A stretch of 26,183 bases of DNA from an uncultured Oscillospiraceae bacterium (GTDB taxonomy: Bacteria > Bacillota > Clostridia > Oscillospirales > Oscillospiraceae): the NCBI GenBank assembly GCA_934572465.1, contig CAKTLG010000027.1, positions 1-26,183 of the forward strand, written 5' to 3'. The notes below the pieces were generated by a model, which saw only the letters and a program-made list of their open reading frames with translations, ran no database searches and was not told where the DNA came from. Position 1 is the first letter of the stretch. The number at the start of each line of letters is the position of its first letter. Of the stretch, positions 9,770-16,730 are shown piece after piece. A program made the translations under genes and the position numbers.

Positions 9770-10684
9770 ATGAACTTTGACTCGCTGGAATACTTCTCCG
9801 TCCTTGCGCGCGAGCGCAGCTTTACCCGCGCTTCGGAGATCCTGCATATCACGCAGCAATCGCTCTCGTCGCATATCGCGGGGCTTGAAAAGGAGCTGAA
9901 CTGCCAGCTCGTCGTGCGGCGTATCCCGCTGGAGCTGACGTTTGCGGGGCAAACCTTTCTGCGCTATGCCGACGAGCTGCGCCGGACACAGCACGCCATG
10001 CAGCAGGAGTTTTGCGACATCTCCCGAAATCAGAAGGGCGAGCTGCGCGTCGGCATTGCGTTCACGCGCGGGCGCGCCGTCATGCCGCGTCTGATCCCCG
10101 CGTTCCAGAGGGAATATCCGAATGTGGAGATCACGCTCATCGAGGACTCGAACGACGCGCTGCAAAAGCTGCTCGCAGACGGCGACATCGACCTCGCCAT
10201 CGCGGAATTTTCCAAGGCGCCGCAGGAGGTCGAGCTGCGGGACTTTTATGAGGAAACGATCGTCCTGTGCCTTTCCGGCGCGCTGCTGGCCCGCTGCGAT
10301 ATCGACCTTGCCGCGCATGAAGCGGCGCTGCGCGCGGGCGATCTGCGTTGTCTGCGGGACTGTCCGTTCGTTCTCGGTCCGGTCGAGGACATCGGCGGGC
10401 GCATGGGGCGCGAAATGCTGCGGCACTCCGGCGTGAAGCCGATCGTCAAGGCGACCTCGGCCAACATTGAAACGCTGCTCGCCCTGTGCGAGCGGGGCGT
10501 CGGCGCGTGCTTCAGTCCGGAAAATCTCGTCCGCACCGCGCTGTCCGGTGCGCAGGTCAAGCATCTGCATCTTCTGCGCTTTGACGGCGGCGCATCGTAT
10601 CCCATCCGCTTCGGCTTTCTCAAGCGCTCGTATCAGTGGAGCGTTATTGAGGAATTCATCCGCATCGCGCAGGAGAGCATTTAG
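9770..10684 (+). CDS. LysR-family transcriptional regulator
   Basis: 304 residues, the usual LysR length. The N-terminal winged helix-turn-helix (about 1-60) reads LEYFSVLARERSFTRASEIL..TQQSLSSHIAGLEKEL, typical of the family. Residues about 90-300 form the periplasmic-binding-protein-like effector domain. GAGGAGG lies a few bases before ATG and fixes the start. LysR proteins bind DNA as tetramers, and an unknown small molecule tunes them. No divergently transcribed partner is present: upstream is the terminator of the SLH gene and downstream is a convergent receiver-domain gene 28 bases away. Its target is therefore not evident from position. Confidence 0.9.
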   Translation: MNFDSLEYFSVLARERSFTRASEILHITQQSLSSHIAGLEKELNCQLVVRRIPLELTFAGQTFLRYADELRRTQHAMQQEFCDISRNQKGELRVGIAFTRGRAVMPRLIPAFQREYPNVEITLIEDSNDALQKLLADGDIDLAIAEFSKAPQEVELRDFYEETIVLCLSGALLARCDIDLAAHEAALRAGDLRCLRDCPFVLGPVEDIGGRMGREMLRHSGVKPIVKATSANIETLLALCERGVGACFSPENLVRTALSGAQVKHLHLLRFDGGASYPIRFGFLKRSYQWSVIEEFIRIAQESI

Positions 10685-10712
10685 CGGCGCTTTTGCCGGT
10701 ACGAAGGCCCCG

Positions 10713-11102
10713 TCAGTGCGGCTGATGCGCCTCGCCGCGCAATACGTCGTGTATCCGCTCGACCAGCGCCTTTGTCGTGAAGGGCTTCGGGAGCACAAAG
10801 TTTGCGCCCAGCCGATACGCCTCATCTATGACCCAGCGCGTCGGCATGGCTGTCATGAGGATCGTCGAGAGCTTGTGCCCGCCCTCGCGCAGCTGCTCCA
10901 TAACATGAAAGCCGCCCTTTTGCGGCAGCAGGAGATCCAGCAAAAGGATATGCGGCCGGTGCTGGTGGAGCGCCTTCGCCGTCTCGTCCTCGTCCTTTGC
11001 GTGAAACACATGGAAATCTCCGTGTTCATGCAGGGAATCCTTCAGCAGCATACTGAAGGATTCGTTGCTGTCAGAGAGTAAAATCTTTTTCCGGTGCGGC
11101 AT
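10713..11102 (-). CDS. Stand-alone response-regulator receiver domain
   Basis: 129 residues from the ATG at 11102, preceded by GGGGAGG about nine bases upstream; an in-frame ATG 13 codons earlier has no such site. It is a single CheY-like fold: acidic residue D11 (the usual DD pair is reduced to S-D-S), phospho-acceptor D56 in LLLDLLLP, switch T84 and K106 in the LPKPF motif. The sequence resembles the receiver half of Spo0A-like regulators but stops before any output domain. Family knowledge gives a phospho-relay or protein-interaction role in the cytoplasm. No histidine kinase is adjacent, so the partner is unknown. Confidence 0.85.
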   Translation of the reverse strand: MPHRKKILLSDSNESFSMLLKDSLHEHGDFHVFHAKDEDETAKALHQHRPHILLLDLLLPQKGGFHVMEQLREGGHKLSTILMTAMPTRWVIDEAYRLGANFVLPKPFTTKALVERIHDVLRGEAHQPH

Positions 11103-11152
11103 TTTTATCCGCCTCCCCCTTCGTTTTTTGATTTTACACACTCACCTCGTAT

Positions 11153-11181
11153 AAAATAGTCCTGTTTTTCTCTTTTTTCAA
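11153..11181 (-). promoter_or_regulatory. Promoter of the receiver-domain gene
   Basis: On the minus strand: TTGAAA (11176-11181), a 17-base spacer and TATTTT (11153-11158), in an AT-rich stretch unlike its surroundings. It lies about 50 bases before the chosen ATG. Confidence 0.65.
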
Positions 11182-11287
11182 TCCATTGCGCATCATCTTA
11201 ACGGTTTTTTAACGCGGCAGAAGGATGCTTTGCGTATCCCGTCCTGCGGCGGCGCTGCATTCCGGCGGCAAGGTCAGCTTTTTGGTC

Positions 11288-12415
11288 TCACGCGGCGCTC
11301 GCTTCCGCGGCGCTGGCAAAGCCCTCCTCCGAAAAGCGGTCCGCCGCCAGCGCCTGCGCCGCCGCGCCGAGCCGCTCGCGGAGTCCGGCGCTTTGAAGCG
11401 CGCCAATCGCCGATAAAAATTCCGTCTCCGTCGTGTACGCAAAGCCATTCTCGTTCGGAGACAGAACGCCGTTCAGGCAGTCATCCCGACGGCACAGCAG
11501 CGGCAGGCCGGCGGCCATGGCCTCGATATAGGTAAGACCCTGCGTCTCGCTCTGAGACGCGCTGACGAACACATCGCCCGCCTTGTAATAGTCCGCGACC
11601 TGCGCAGGCTCGACCATGCCCGCGAAGATGACGCGGTCCGCAAGGCCGCGCGTCCGCACCTCGTTCTCCAGCTCGCTCCGGTACGGCCCGTCGCCCACCA
11701 GCAGGAGCTTTACCTCCCGCGGCGCAGCGGGCAGGAAAGCCAGCAGCTCGCTGATGTTCTTCTCCCTGGCAAGCCGCCCGATGTAGATGAGCGTGAGGTC
11801 GCTCTCCGCAAGGCCCAGCTTTTTTCGCAGGGCGGCGCGGTCAGAGCGCGGCATCGGCGCGAGGAAGGGAGCGAGTTTTAATCCCGTCGGCACAGTCGAG
11901 ATCGGCTGCGTCACGCCGTAGCCGCGCAGCATCGCGCGGATCTTTTCGGTCGGGACGATGACCGCGTCGGTCTGCGCGAGAACGTGCCGCGAAAACGCGG
12001 CGGCGAGGAAGCGGCCGAAGCGGACGTTCGGCGAAAAGTAATGGGTGAAGTCCTCGTAGACCGTGTGGTAGGTATGCACCAGCGGACATCCGCAGGCATT
12101 GGCGATGCGCCGCGCAAAGGCAAAGGTCGAAAATTCGCATTGGCTGTGTACCACGTCAGGCCTCCAGTCAATGAGCTCGCGCACCAGCGCTTCGCCCCGC
12201 GCGGTCCGCAGCCGCGCGTTGGGATAGACCATGCCGACGCTGACGGAGCCGATGAAGGTCACGCTGCCCTCCCGATAGGAATGGATGCTGCCGGAGAGCG
12301 TCAGGATGCGGACCTCATGCCCCATCGCGGTCAGCCCCTCCGACAGATCAAGGACGGAGGTGACGACGCCGTTAATGACCGGCCGGTACCAGTCGGTCGT
12401 GATCAAAACCTTCAT
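11288..12415 (-). CDS. Family 4 glycosyltransferase, probably lipid-directed
   Basis: 375 residues of GT-B fold. The N-terminal domain opens with TTDWYRPVINGVVTS, typical of the GT4 group that includes diacylglycerol glucosyltransferases. The C-terminal nucleotide-sugar domain shows GRLAREKN (213-220), GDGPYRSELE (241-250) and the retaining-GT E-x7-E motif (E290, E298). AAAGGAG seven bases before ATG 12415 supports the start, which sits inside the 3' end of the upstream phospholipase-like gene (44-base overlap), so translation may be coupled. It probably transfers a sugar from UDP-sugar to a membrane glycolipid acceptor at the inner face of the membrane. Acceptor specificity is inference; a polysaccharide-building role is the alternative. 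Confidence 0.85.
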   Translation of the reverse strand: MKVLITTDWYRPVINGVVTSVLDLSEGLTAMGHEVRILTLSGSIHSYREGSVTFIGSVSVGMVYPNARLRTARGEALVRELIDWRPDVVHSQCEFSTFAFARRIANACGCPLVHTYHTVYEDFTHYFSPNVRFGRFLAAAFSRHVLAQTDAVIVPTEKIRAMLRGYGVTQPISTVPTGLKLAPFLAPMPRSDRAALRKKLGLAESDLTLIYIGRLAREKNISELLAFLPAAPREVKLLLVGDGPYRSELENEVRTRGLADRVIFAGMVEPAQVADYYKAGDVFVSASQSETQGLTYIEAMAAGLPLLCRRDDCLNGVLSPNENGFAYTTETEFLSAIGALQSAGLRERLGAAAQALAADRFSEEGFASAAEASAA

Positions 12416-12965
12416 AGCAGGCTCCTTTCTCTTCCGCCGCGGGAAGCAGGTATTTTTCCAGCAGAGAGGCGCAGGCCGTCAGGATATACCGGAAGTCGGT
12501 CTCCATGCCAGGCGTCTCCGCGCAGTAATCCTCGTGCAGCGGCGCGTACTCTCGGTACGCCAGTCGGTCGGGCCGCGCACTCTCCAGCATCGCCGCAAAC
12601 CTCCGGTGCAGCGCCGCTTCGTAGGCACGGTGCTCCAGCAGGCTCCCCGTCCAGAAGCGGTTGTGCGGCGCGGTGAAGGCGTCCGCCGCATAGTGAAGCA
12701 TCGTGCCGAGGCGGAAATAGTCCCACGCGGAGGAAAGTCCGTTTTCCTCGAAGTCCGCCATGCAGCGGGCGAGAAAGGCGGACGAGTTTTCCGCGTTGTG
12801 CCCGCGCAGCTTCTCGCCGTGCCGTATCCCTCGCAGGTAGCTGAGCACGTTGTAGTCCGGCTCTACGCAGCCGAGCAAAAACGCATGGCAATGGCGGTGC
12901 AGCGCGGGCGAAGCGGACCGCGCGAGCAGGTACCGCCCCAAAAGCAGATGGTCAATGGTCCTCAT
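12372..12965 (-). CDS. Zinc-dependent phospholipase C-like protein
   Basis: 197 residues. Candidate zinc ligands follow the S1/P1-nuclease/phospholipase C pattern: H6 in DHLLLGRYLL, D37 in GCVEPDYN, H56, then H91, D95 and H101 in LHYAADAFTAPHN. No signal peptide is visible, unlike secreted clostridial phospholipases, so it is likely cytoplasmic or membrane-associated. The start has GGGAG eight bases upstream, and the preceding gene ends 15 bases away. Its 3' end overlaps the glycosyltransferase by 44 bases. The pairing suggests phospholipid or glycolipid turnover; the substrate is not shown by the sequence. Confidence 0.8.
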   Translation of the reverse strand: MRTIDHLLLGRYLLARSASPALHRHCHAFLLGCVEPDYNVLSYLRGIRHGEKLRGHNAENSSAFLARCMADFEENGLSSAWDYFRLGTMLHYAADAFTAPHNRFWTGSLLEHRAYEAALHRRFAAMLESARPDRLAYREYAPLHEDYCAETPGMETDFRYILTACASLLEKYLLPAAEEKGACYEGFDHDRLVPAGH

Positions 12966-12980
12966 GGCGATGCTCCCGTC

Positions 12981-13454
12981 TTACTCCCGCGCGGTCTGCG
13001 GCTTTGCGCGGCGGGGATCATCGCGCACGATGAGGAATACAAGGACCGCCAGCAGGTTGGTGAGCAGGCCCAAAATCGGCCAGAGGGACTTGTTCATGCC
13101 CTCGTTCACCGCGCTCTTGTAGAGCCGCGCGACGACCAGCAGCCAGTAATACTGCCCCAGCGCCAGCCAGAGGACCGCCGCCCCGCCGATGACCGCGTAG
13201 TTGACGGCAGAGAGCGGCGTGATTTGGCTCTTCCACGCTTCCTCGCGGTCGTCGCGGCGCTCACTGCGCTCGCCGTCGATCGGCTGCTGTACCATCTGTT
13301 CCTGTTTTGTCTGCTTCAGCGCCGAAATATCGCTGATCTGCTGCGACAGGCTCAGCGGGATGGCGACGGCGGTCACGACCGCCAGCACCACCGCCAGAAG
13401 AATGACTGTTTTGAACGCCTTGGCATAGTTCTTTTTCATAATGGCTTCACGCAT
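12981..13454 (-). CDS. Small membrane protein of unknown function
   Basis: 157 residues with three predicted membrane spans: about 13-35, 82-104 and 124-143. Between spans 1 and 2 lies a charged stretch rich in Q, E, R and D (about 40-75). I do not recognise the family. GGAGGT seven bases before ATG 13454 decides the start over an internal ATG five codons later. It is the first gene of a three-gene minus-strand unit with the phospholipase-like and glycosyltransferase genes, so an envelope or lipid role is plausible but unproven. A hairpin with a T-tract sits just upstream of its ribosome site. Confidence 0.75.
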   Translation of the reverse strand: MREAIMKKNYAKAFKTVILLAVVLAVVTAVAIPLSLSQQISDISALKQTKQEQMVQQPIDGERSERRDDREEAWKSQITPLSAVNYAVIGGAAVLWLALGQYYWLLVVARLYKSAVNEGMNKSLWPILGLLTNLLAVLVFLIVRDDPRRAKPQTARE

Positions 13455-13527
13455 GATGGATACCTCCGAATCTGATATAAAAAATGGGTTCCCTTACATT
13501 GAACACCGTCATTGTAAGGGAACCCAT
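13447..13527 (-). CDS. Possible 26-codon leader ORF crossing the hairpin
   Basis: On the minus strand, GGAG then TTTT precedes ATG (13527-13525). The frame runs 26 codons through both hairpin arms, through the ribosome site of the membrane-protein gene, and stops at TGA 13449-13447. Stop and next start overlap as ATGCGTGA, a layout typical of translational coupling. The four-base spacing is short and the peptide resembles nothing I know. Confidence 0.3.
   Translation of the reverse strand: MGSLTMTVFNVREPIFYIRFGGIHHA
13479..13527 (-). promoter_or_regulatory. Attenuator-like hairpin before the membrane-protein operon
   Basis: A perfect 15-bp inverted repeat (13484-13498 with 13513-13527, 14-base loop) is followed on the minus strand by TTTTTT. 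It ends about 25 bases before ATG 13454, with the ribosome site in between. By position it is either a leader terminator or attenuator for this operon, or a terminator for minus-strand transcripts coming from the MATE/citG remnant. Confidence 0.7.
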
Positions 13528-13567
13528 AAAACTCCGCATAAACGCTTATTAAACAAAGGTTAAATTC

Positions 13568-13600
13568 CGCCATCCACGCTGGAAAGCCATACGGATGGCG
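13568..13600 (-). terminator. Weak hairpin after the citG remnant
   Basis: CGCCATCC (13568-13575) is complementary to 13593-13600, with a 17-base loop, starting three bases after the remnant's stop on the minus strand. AATTT rather than a clean T-tract follows. It may be the old terminator of the lost citG gene. Confidence 0.35.
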
Positions 13601-13602
13601 TA

Positions 13603-13823
13603 TTACTTCTCCTTTGTTTTCAGCGCGTGCAGCAGATCGCTGAGCGCCAGCAGGTCGGCGCAGCCGCCCGGGGAAAGGTCCCTCTTGATCATCTCCGCGT
13701 CAAAGCGCGCCAGCGCGGCCCCTCTGCCCCGCCGCGGCGGCGGTCGTTTCGCAAAGGCCGTCCAACAGCCATCGTGCCGCGGGGGCGGCAAGGCGGGCAG
13801 CCAGCCTGCGAATTTCATTTGCC
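13603..13823 (-). pseudogene. citG: 3' remnant of a CitG-like triphosphoribosyl-dephospho-CoA synthase
   Basis: The last ~45 codons (AEMIKRDLSPGGCADLLALS.., ending at 13603) match the conserved C-terminus of CitG/MdcB, which makes the prosthetic-group precursor of citrate or malonate lyase; LSPGG.ADLLA is the recognisable motif. Upstream the coherent reading (EANEIRRLAARLAA...) lies in another frame, so at least one frameshift separates them. The remaining ~230 residues are absent because the MATE gene begins immediately upstream. No citrate lyase gene is nearby. The protein is taken to be non-functional. The identification rests on a short motif. Confidence 0.6.
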
Positions 13824-15173
13824 TCAATGGTTCGAATCCGCATAAGCGGCGCCATTCGGCAAAGCCCTTGTGTATGTGCGGATCATCGAAGCGGCGTAGA
13901 GCATGACCAGAAGCTCCGTGACCGGCATCGCAAACCAGATCGCATCGGCGCTGACCAGCGCAGGAAGAAGCAGGATCAGGATACCGCTGATGGCAAGTCC
14001 CCGCGCCACAGAAACAACAAACGCCGCCTTCGGCTTCATGATCGCCTGAAAATAATAGGTCGAGAAGATGTTGAACGGCAGCAGCAGGAACGAAAGCGCG
14101 TAGGTGCGGACGATAGCGGGCGCCATGTTCAGGATCTCCGGCGTGGGCGCTATGAATATGCGGATGTAGACATTCGGGCACGCCATGCTCAGCGCCGTCC
14201 AGAATACGCCGAAGAATACCGTTGTCCAAAGCGCCAGACGAAGCGTTTCCTTGATGCGCTCGCCTTTTCCCGCGCCGAAGTTTGTAGAAATGATGGGCTG
14301 CGCTGCCTGCCCGACGCTGTACGCGCAGCACTGGACAAAGGTGCTGACCTGAATGATGGGGCCGTAGACCGCCAGCGCGTCTGCGCCGAGGTATCGCATG
14401 ATCTGGCGGTTAAAGAGCACGGTCAGGATGCCCATGGCTACGTCGATAAAGAAGGTGGAAAAGCCCGTGACGGTGATCTCCCGCAGTTTGCGCGCAAGCC
14501 TCTCCGGATGCACGAGACGGAGCGTATTCTTTTTGCTGAAAAAGTGCGTCAGCATGACAAGGAACGAGATACAGGAGCCGATGGCGGAGGCCAGTCCCGC
14601 GCCGTAGATACCCATATCGCAGGTAAATACGAAAAAATAATCGCCGAGGACATTGAAGATGCCGCCGGACAATACGCCGAGCGTTGCGAGCGCGGGCGCG
14701 CCGTCATTGCGCAGGAACGCCGCCAGCATCTGATTGAACAGGAACAGCGGGAACACATATTTGATGGGCCGCATATATTCCTGCGCCAGCGAGAGCAGCG
14801 ACTCGTCCGCCCCGAAGAAGGTCAGGATCGGGCGCTCGAAGCATATGACCCCGATCCATGCCAGAATGGATAGGATCACCGCGCCGATCGCAGCGGCTGT
14901 GAAATACTGATTTTCGCTTCCGTCGCTTTTCTCGCTGCCGCGCTTTGTGCTGAAAATCACGCTGCCGCCAATGCCCATCAAAAGGCCAAGGCTGTAGATG
15001 ATGTTCCAGACCGGCGCGACGACCGCCAGCGCCGCCGTTCCCTGCGGCCCGTGGTACCGGCCGACCATTGCCGTATCCACGATGGAATAGACCGATATGA
15101 TCATGGCGCTGCTAAAGGCCGCCGACAGGTATCTGAAGTACATCGGTTTGATGCTGCCGTTCAGAAAGTCCAT
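13824..15173 (-). CDS. MATE-family multidrug/toxin exporter
   Basis: 449 residues, about twelve membrane spans in two halves, the normal MATE length. It shows family features such as SIVDTAMVGRYHG near the N-terminus and GAGLASAIG in the middle. MATE proteins export cationic or polyspecific compounds using Na+ or H+ gradients across the plasma membrane. The start at 15173 is set by AAAGGAGG seven bases upstream. The frame stays open further upstream, including a TTG at 15263 behind GGAGG that could give a 30-residue extension. A consensus promoter and a terminator-like hairpin precede the gene. The substrate cannot be read from the sequence. Confidence 0.9.
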   Translation of the reverse strand: MDFLNGSIKPMYFRYLSAAFSSAMIISVYSIVDTAMVGRYHGPQGTAALAVVAPVWNIIYSLGLLMGIGGSVIFSTKRGSEKSDGSENQYFTAAAIGAVILSILAWIGVICFERPILTFFGADESLLSLAQEYMRPIKYVFPLFLFNQMLAAFLRNDGAPALATLGVLSGGIFNVLGDYFFVFTCDMGIYGAGLASAIGSCISFLVMLTHFFSKKNTLRLVHPERLARKLREITVTGFSTFFIDVAMGILTVLFNRQIMRYLGADALAVYGPIIQVSTFVQCCAYSVGQAAQPIISTNFGAGKGERIKETLRLALWTTVFFGVFWTALSMACPNVYIRIFIAPTPEILNMAPAIVRTYALSFLLLPFNIFSTYYFQAIMKPKAAFVVSVARGLAISGILILLLPALVSADAIWFAMPVTELLVMLYAASMIRTYTRALPNGAAYADSNH

Positions 15174-15196
15174 GCTGCATTCCTCCTTTACGCATG

Positions 15197-15243
15197 AAAA
15201 AAACCGGACAAGAAACAGACATCTCAGTCTGTCTCTTGTCCGG
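15197..15243 (-). promoter_or_regulatory. Terminator-like hairpin in the MATE leader (candidate attenuator)
   Basis: Arms 15204-15220 and 15227-15243 form a 17-bp stem with a six-base loop, followed on the minus strand by seven Ts (15203-15197). The single non-Watson-Crick position is G-U in minus-strand RNA but A-C in plus-strand RNA, so the structure is built for minus-strand transcription. It lies between the MATE promoter and the MATE ribosome site (15181-15188), where it would stop transcripts unless read-through occurs. Confidence 0.8.
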
Positions 15244-15288
15244 CTGTCGTTTCTTAAGAACAACGCGCCCTCCGAGCGAACAGTGCGG

Positions 15289-15317
15289 ACTATACCACAA
15301 AAAGCCGCTTGTGTCAA
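15289..15317 (-). promoter_or_regulatory. Consensus sigma-A promoter of the MATE gene
   Basis: On the minus strand: perfect TTGACA (15317-15312), a 17-base spacer and TATAGT (15294-15289). Transcription should start near 15282, leaving a leader of about 108 bases. Confidence 0.85.
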
Positions 15318-15382
15318 GGGCGATCTGCCGCCGTGCAGAAGGTTAGCCCCTGCGCGTGGGAAACGGGCACGGCACTTTGCAG

Positions 15383-15411
15383 TTGGCAGAAGTGAAAAAC
15401 TATGCTATGAT
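15383..15411 (+). promoter_or_regulatory. Promoter of the ferredoxin gene
   Basis: TTGGCA (15383-15388), a 17-base spacer and TATGAT (15406-15411), with an extended -10 TGC. It is 28 bases before ATG 15440, so the leader is very short. It is divergent from the MATE promoter about 65 bases away. Confidence 0.75.
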
Positions 15412-15439
15412 CGTCATAGAGAAAGAGGAGGAGATCACG

Positions 15440-15958
15440 ATGGCGATCAAACGCAAATTCCCGCCCCGCGTGGCGACGGTCTACTGTAACGGCGGCTGCC
15501 GTGCAAAAAAGGATGCGGACGGCGCGCTCCTGTGCGCCTACGGCTGTATTGGCTGCGAGGCGTGCGTAAACGCCTGCCGCTTCGATGCCATCCGCTTAAA
15601 TGAGTTCGGCTGCGCCGAGGTCAGTGAGGACAAGTGCATCGGCTGCGGCGCATGTGCGCGCAAATGCCCGCGCAGCATCATCCGCGTGCGCCTGCTGGAC
15701 GACCGCATCCAGCCGCTCTGCTCGAATCTCGATAAGGGCTTCGACCCCGCGACGAAGACCGGCGCGCGCACGGTCTGCGATGTGAGCTGCATCGCCTGCG
15801 GCCTGTGTGTGAAGAACTGCCCCGCAGACGCGATCCACATCGAGCAGTTCCACGCCGTGATCGACGCGGCACGCTGTCTGAGCTACGGCGCGTGCGCGGT
15901 GGTCTGCCCGCGGCACGTCATCAAGGACCGCTTCGGCGTGCTGACGCCGGTGCATTGA
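15440..15958 (+). CDS. RnfB-like polyferredoxin (4Fe-4S)
   Basis: 172 residues from ATG 15440 behind GAGGAGGAG. It is dense in cysteines: an N-terminal CNGGC (16, 20), then C36-C39-C42-C46, C66-C69-C72-C76, C117-C120-C123-C127 and a fourth motif C146-(Y149)-C152-C156. The opening (CNGGCRAK ... CAYGCIGCEACVNAC) resembles the C-terminal ferredoxin part of RnfB, but the membrane anchor and the rest of Rnf are absent. Soluble and cytoplasmic, it presumably carries electrons between redox enzymes; the partner is unknown. The fourth motif has Tyr in place of the second Cys, so that site may hold a 3Fe-4S or altered cluster. It is monocistronic, closed by a bidirectional terminator. Confidence 0.88.
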   Translation: MAIKRKFPPRVATVYCNGGCRAKKDADGALLCAYGCIGCEACVNACRFDAIRLNEFGCAEVSEDKCIGCGACARKCPRSIIRVRLLDDRIQPLCSNLDKGFDPATKTGARTVCDVSCIACGLCVKNCPADAIHIEQFHAVIDAARCLSYGACAVVCPRHVIKDRFGVLTPVH

Positions 15959-15969
15959 CAGGCTTTTGG

Positions 15970-16002
15970 AAAAGCTCCTGAGAAAACGTCTCAGGAGCTT
16001 TT
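15970..16002. terminator. Bidirectional terminator between convergent genes
   Basis: A perfect 14-bp stem (15970-15983 with 15989-16002), loop AAACG, bearing A and T runs on both flanks. It serves the ferredoxin gene on the plus strand and the LOG gene (stop 16006-16004) on the minus strand. Confidence 0.85.
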
Positions 16003-16003
16003 C

Positions 16004-16570
16004 TTATACCGGTCCATGATATCCTGCTTCCTTCTCAGCGCCTTGCAGGAGCCGTACGATCTGGGAGAGATCGTCTGCAAAGAATATCCCCTTCTGCCGC
16101 TCCTCCGAGGAAAGGCCCGTTTCGACCATGCGCCGCAGCAGCTCCTTCAGCCCGCTGTAGTAGCCGCCCAGATCATAGAGGATACAGGGCGCGTCCAGAT
16201 GCTTCAGCGACACCTTGGACATGACCTCGGCGATCTCTTCCAGCGTGCCGGTACCGCCCGGAAAGGCAATAAAGGCGTCGCCCAGCTCGATCATTTTCGT
16301 CTTCCGCTCCGCCATGTCCTTTGTTACGATGAGCTTCGTCAGCCGGTCGTATTCGTAACCCGCGTCAATAAAGAACTGCGGCTCCACGCCGGTCACAACG
16401 CCGCCGGCGTCAAGAACGCTTTCGGCAAGCTCCCCCATCAGTCCGCTTTTTGAACCGCCATAGACCAGCGCGTTCCCGCTTTCCCCGATCCATGTGCCAA
16501 GCTCGCGGACGGCGCGCCTGAATGCAGGGTCATTGCCCTCGTTCGCGCCAAGATATACGGTTATATTCAT
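16004..16570 (-). CDS. LOG-family nucleoside-5'-monophosphate phosphoribohydrolase
   Basis: 188 residues from ATG 16570 (AGGAGG nine bases upstream; an earlier in-frame ATG at 16591 lacks a site). It has the LOG/'lysine decarboxylase-like' Rossmann fold: GGSKSGLMG (38-46), AERKTKM (87-93) with the conserved Arg-Lys, and the signature PGGTGTLEE (104-112). LOG enzymes cleave (cytokinin) riboside 5'-monophosphates to base plus ribose 5-phosphate; in bacteria many act on AMP or modified nucleotides. It is cytoplasmic and monocistronic. It is sometimes mis-annotated as lysine decarboxylase; no PLP site is present. Confidence 0.9.
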   Translation of the reverse strand: MNITVYLGANEGNDPAFRRAVRELGTWIGESGNALVYGGSKSGLMGELAESVLDAGGVVTGVEPQFFIDAGYEYDRLTKLIVTKDMAERKTKMIELGDAFIAFPGGTGTLEEIAEVMSKVSLKHLDAPCILYDLGGYYSGLKELLRRMVETGLSSEERQKGIFFADDLSQIVRLLQGAEKEAGYHGPV

Positions 16571-16692
16571 CTGTTCATGCCTCCTGTTCATGGAATCGCT
16601 CTCGGTCTGCTCCGCTATAGTCGTTTCTTATGAGCAGCATTTTATCCTTTTGCGTCACGGCCTCCGCTCCGTCCATCCGCCGATTCCCTTAT

Positions 16693-16701
16693 ACTATAGC
16701 A
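16693..16701 (-). promoter_or_regulatory. Possible extended -10 promoter of the LOG gene
   Basis: On the minus strand, TGC followed by TATAGT (16698-16693). The -35 region at the right spacing (TTTCCA) is weak. This would give a leader of about 115 bases before ATG 16570. Confidence 0.4.
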
Positions 16702-16730
16702 CCATTCTTCTTGGATGGAAAGGAAGCTGT

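Noticed and set aside
10685..10712. Terminator between the convergent LysR and receiver genes
   Set aside because: The 28-base gap holds no convincing inverted repeat with a T-tract on either strand.
12285..13475. 396-codon plus-strand frame opposite the phospholipase/membrane-protein operon
   Set aside because: Arg/Gln/His-rich with no recognisable domain; the minus-strand genes have RBS, membrane spans and metal-site motifs.
13824..13862. tRNA T-loop-like GGTTCGAATCC, considered as a tRNA end or attachment site
   Set aside because: The flanking bases do not form a five-pair T stem, there is no cloverleaf upstream, and the bases are MATE C-terminal codons.
15244..15282. Known riboswitch class (for example guanidine type) in the MATE leader
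   Set aside because: Only about 40 bases precede the hairpin, too short for a typical aptamer, and I could not recognise a conserved core.
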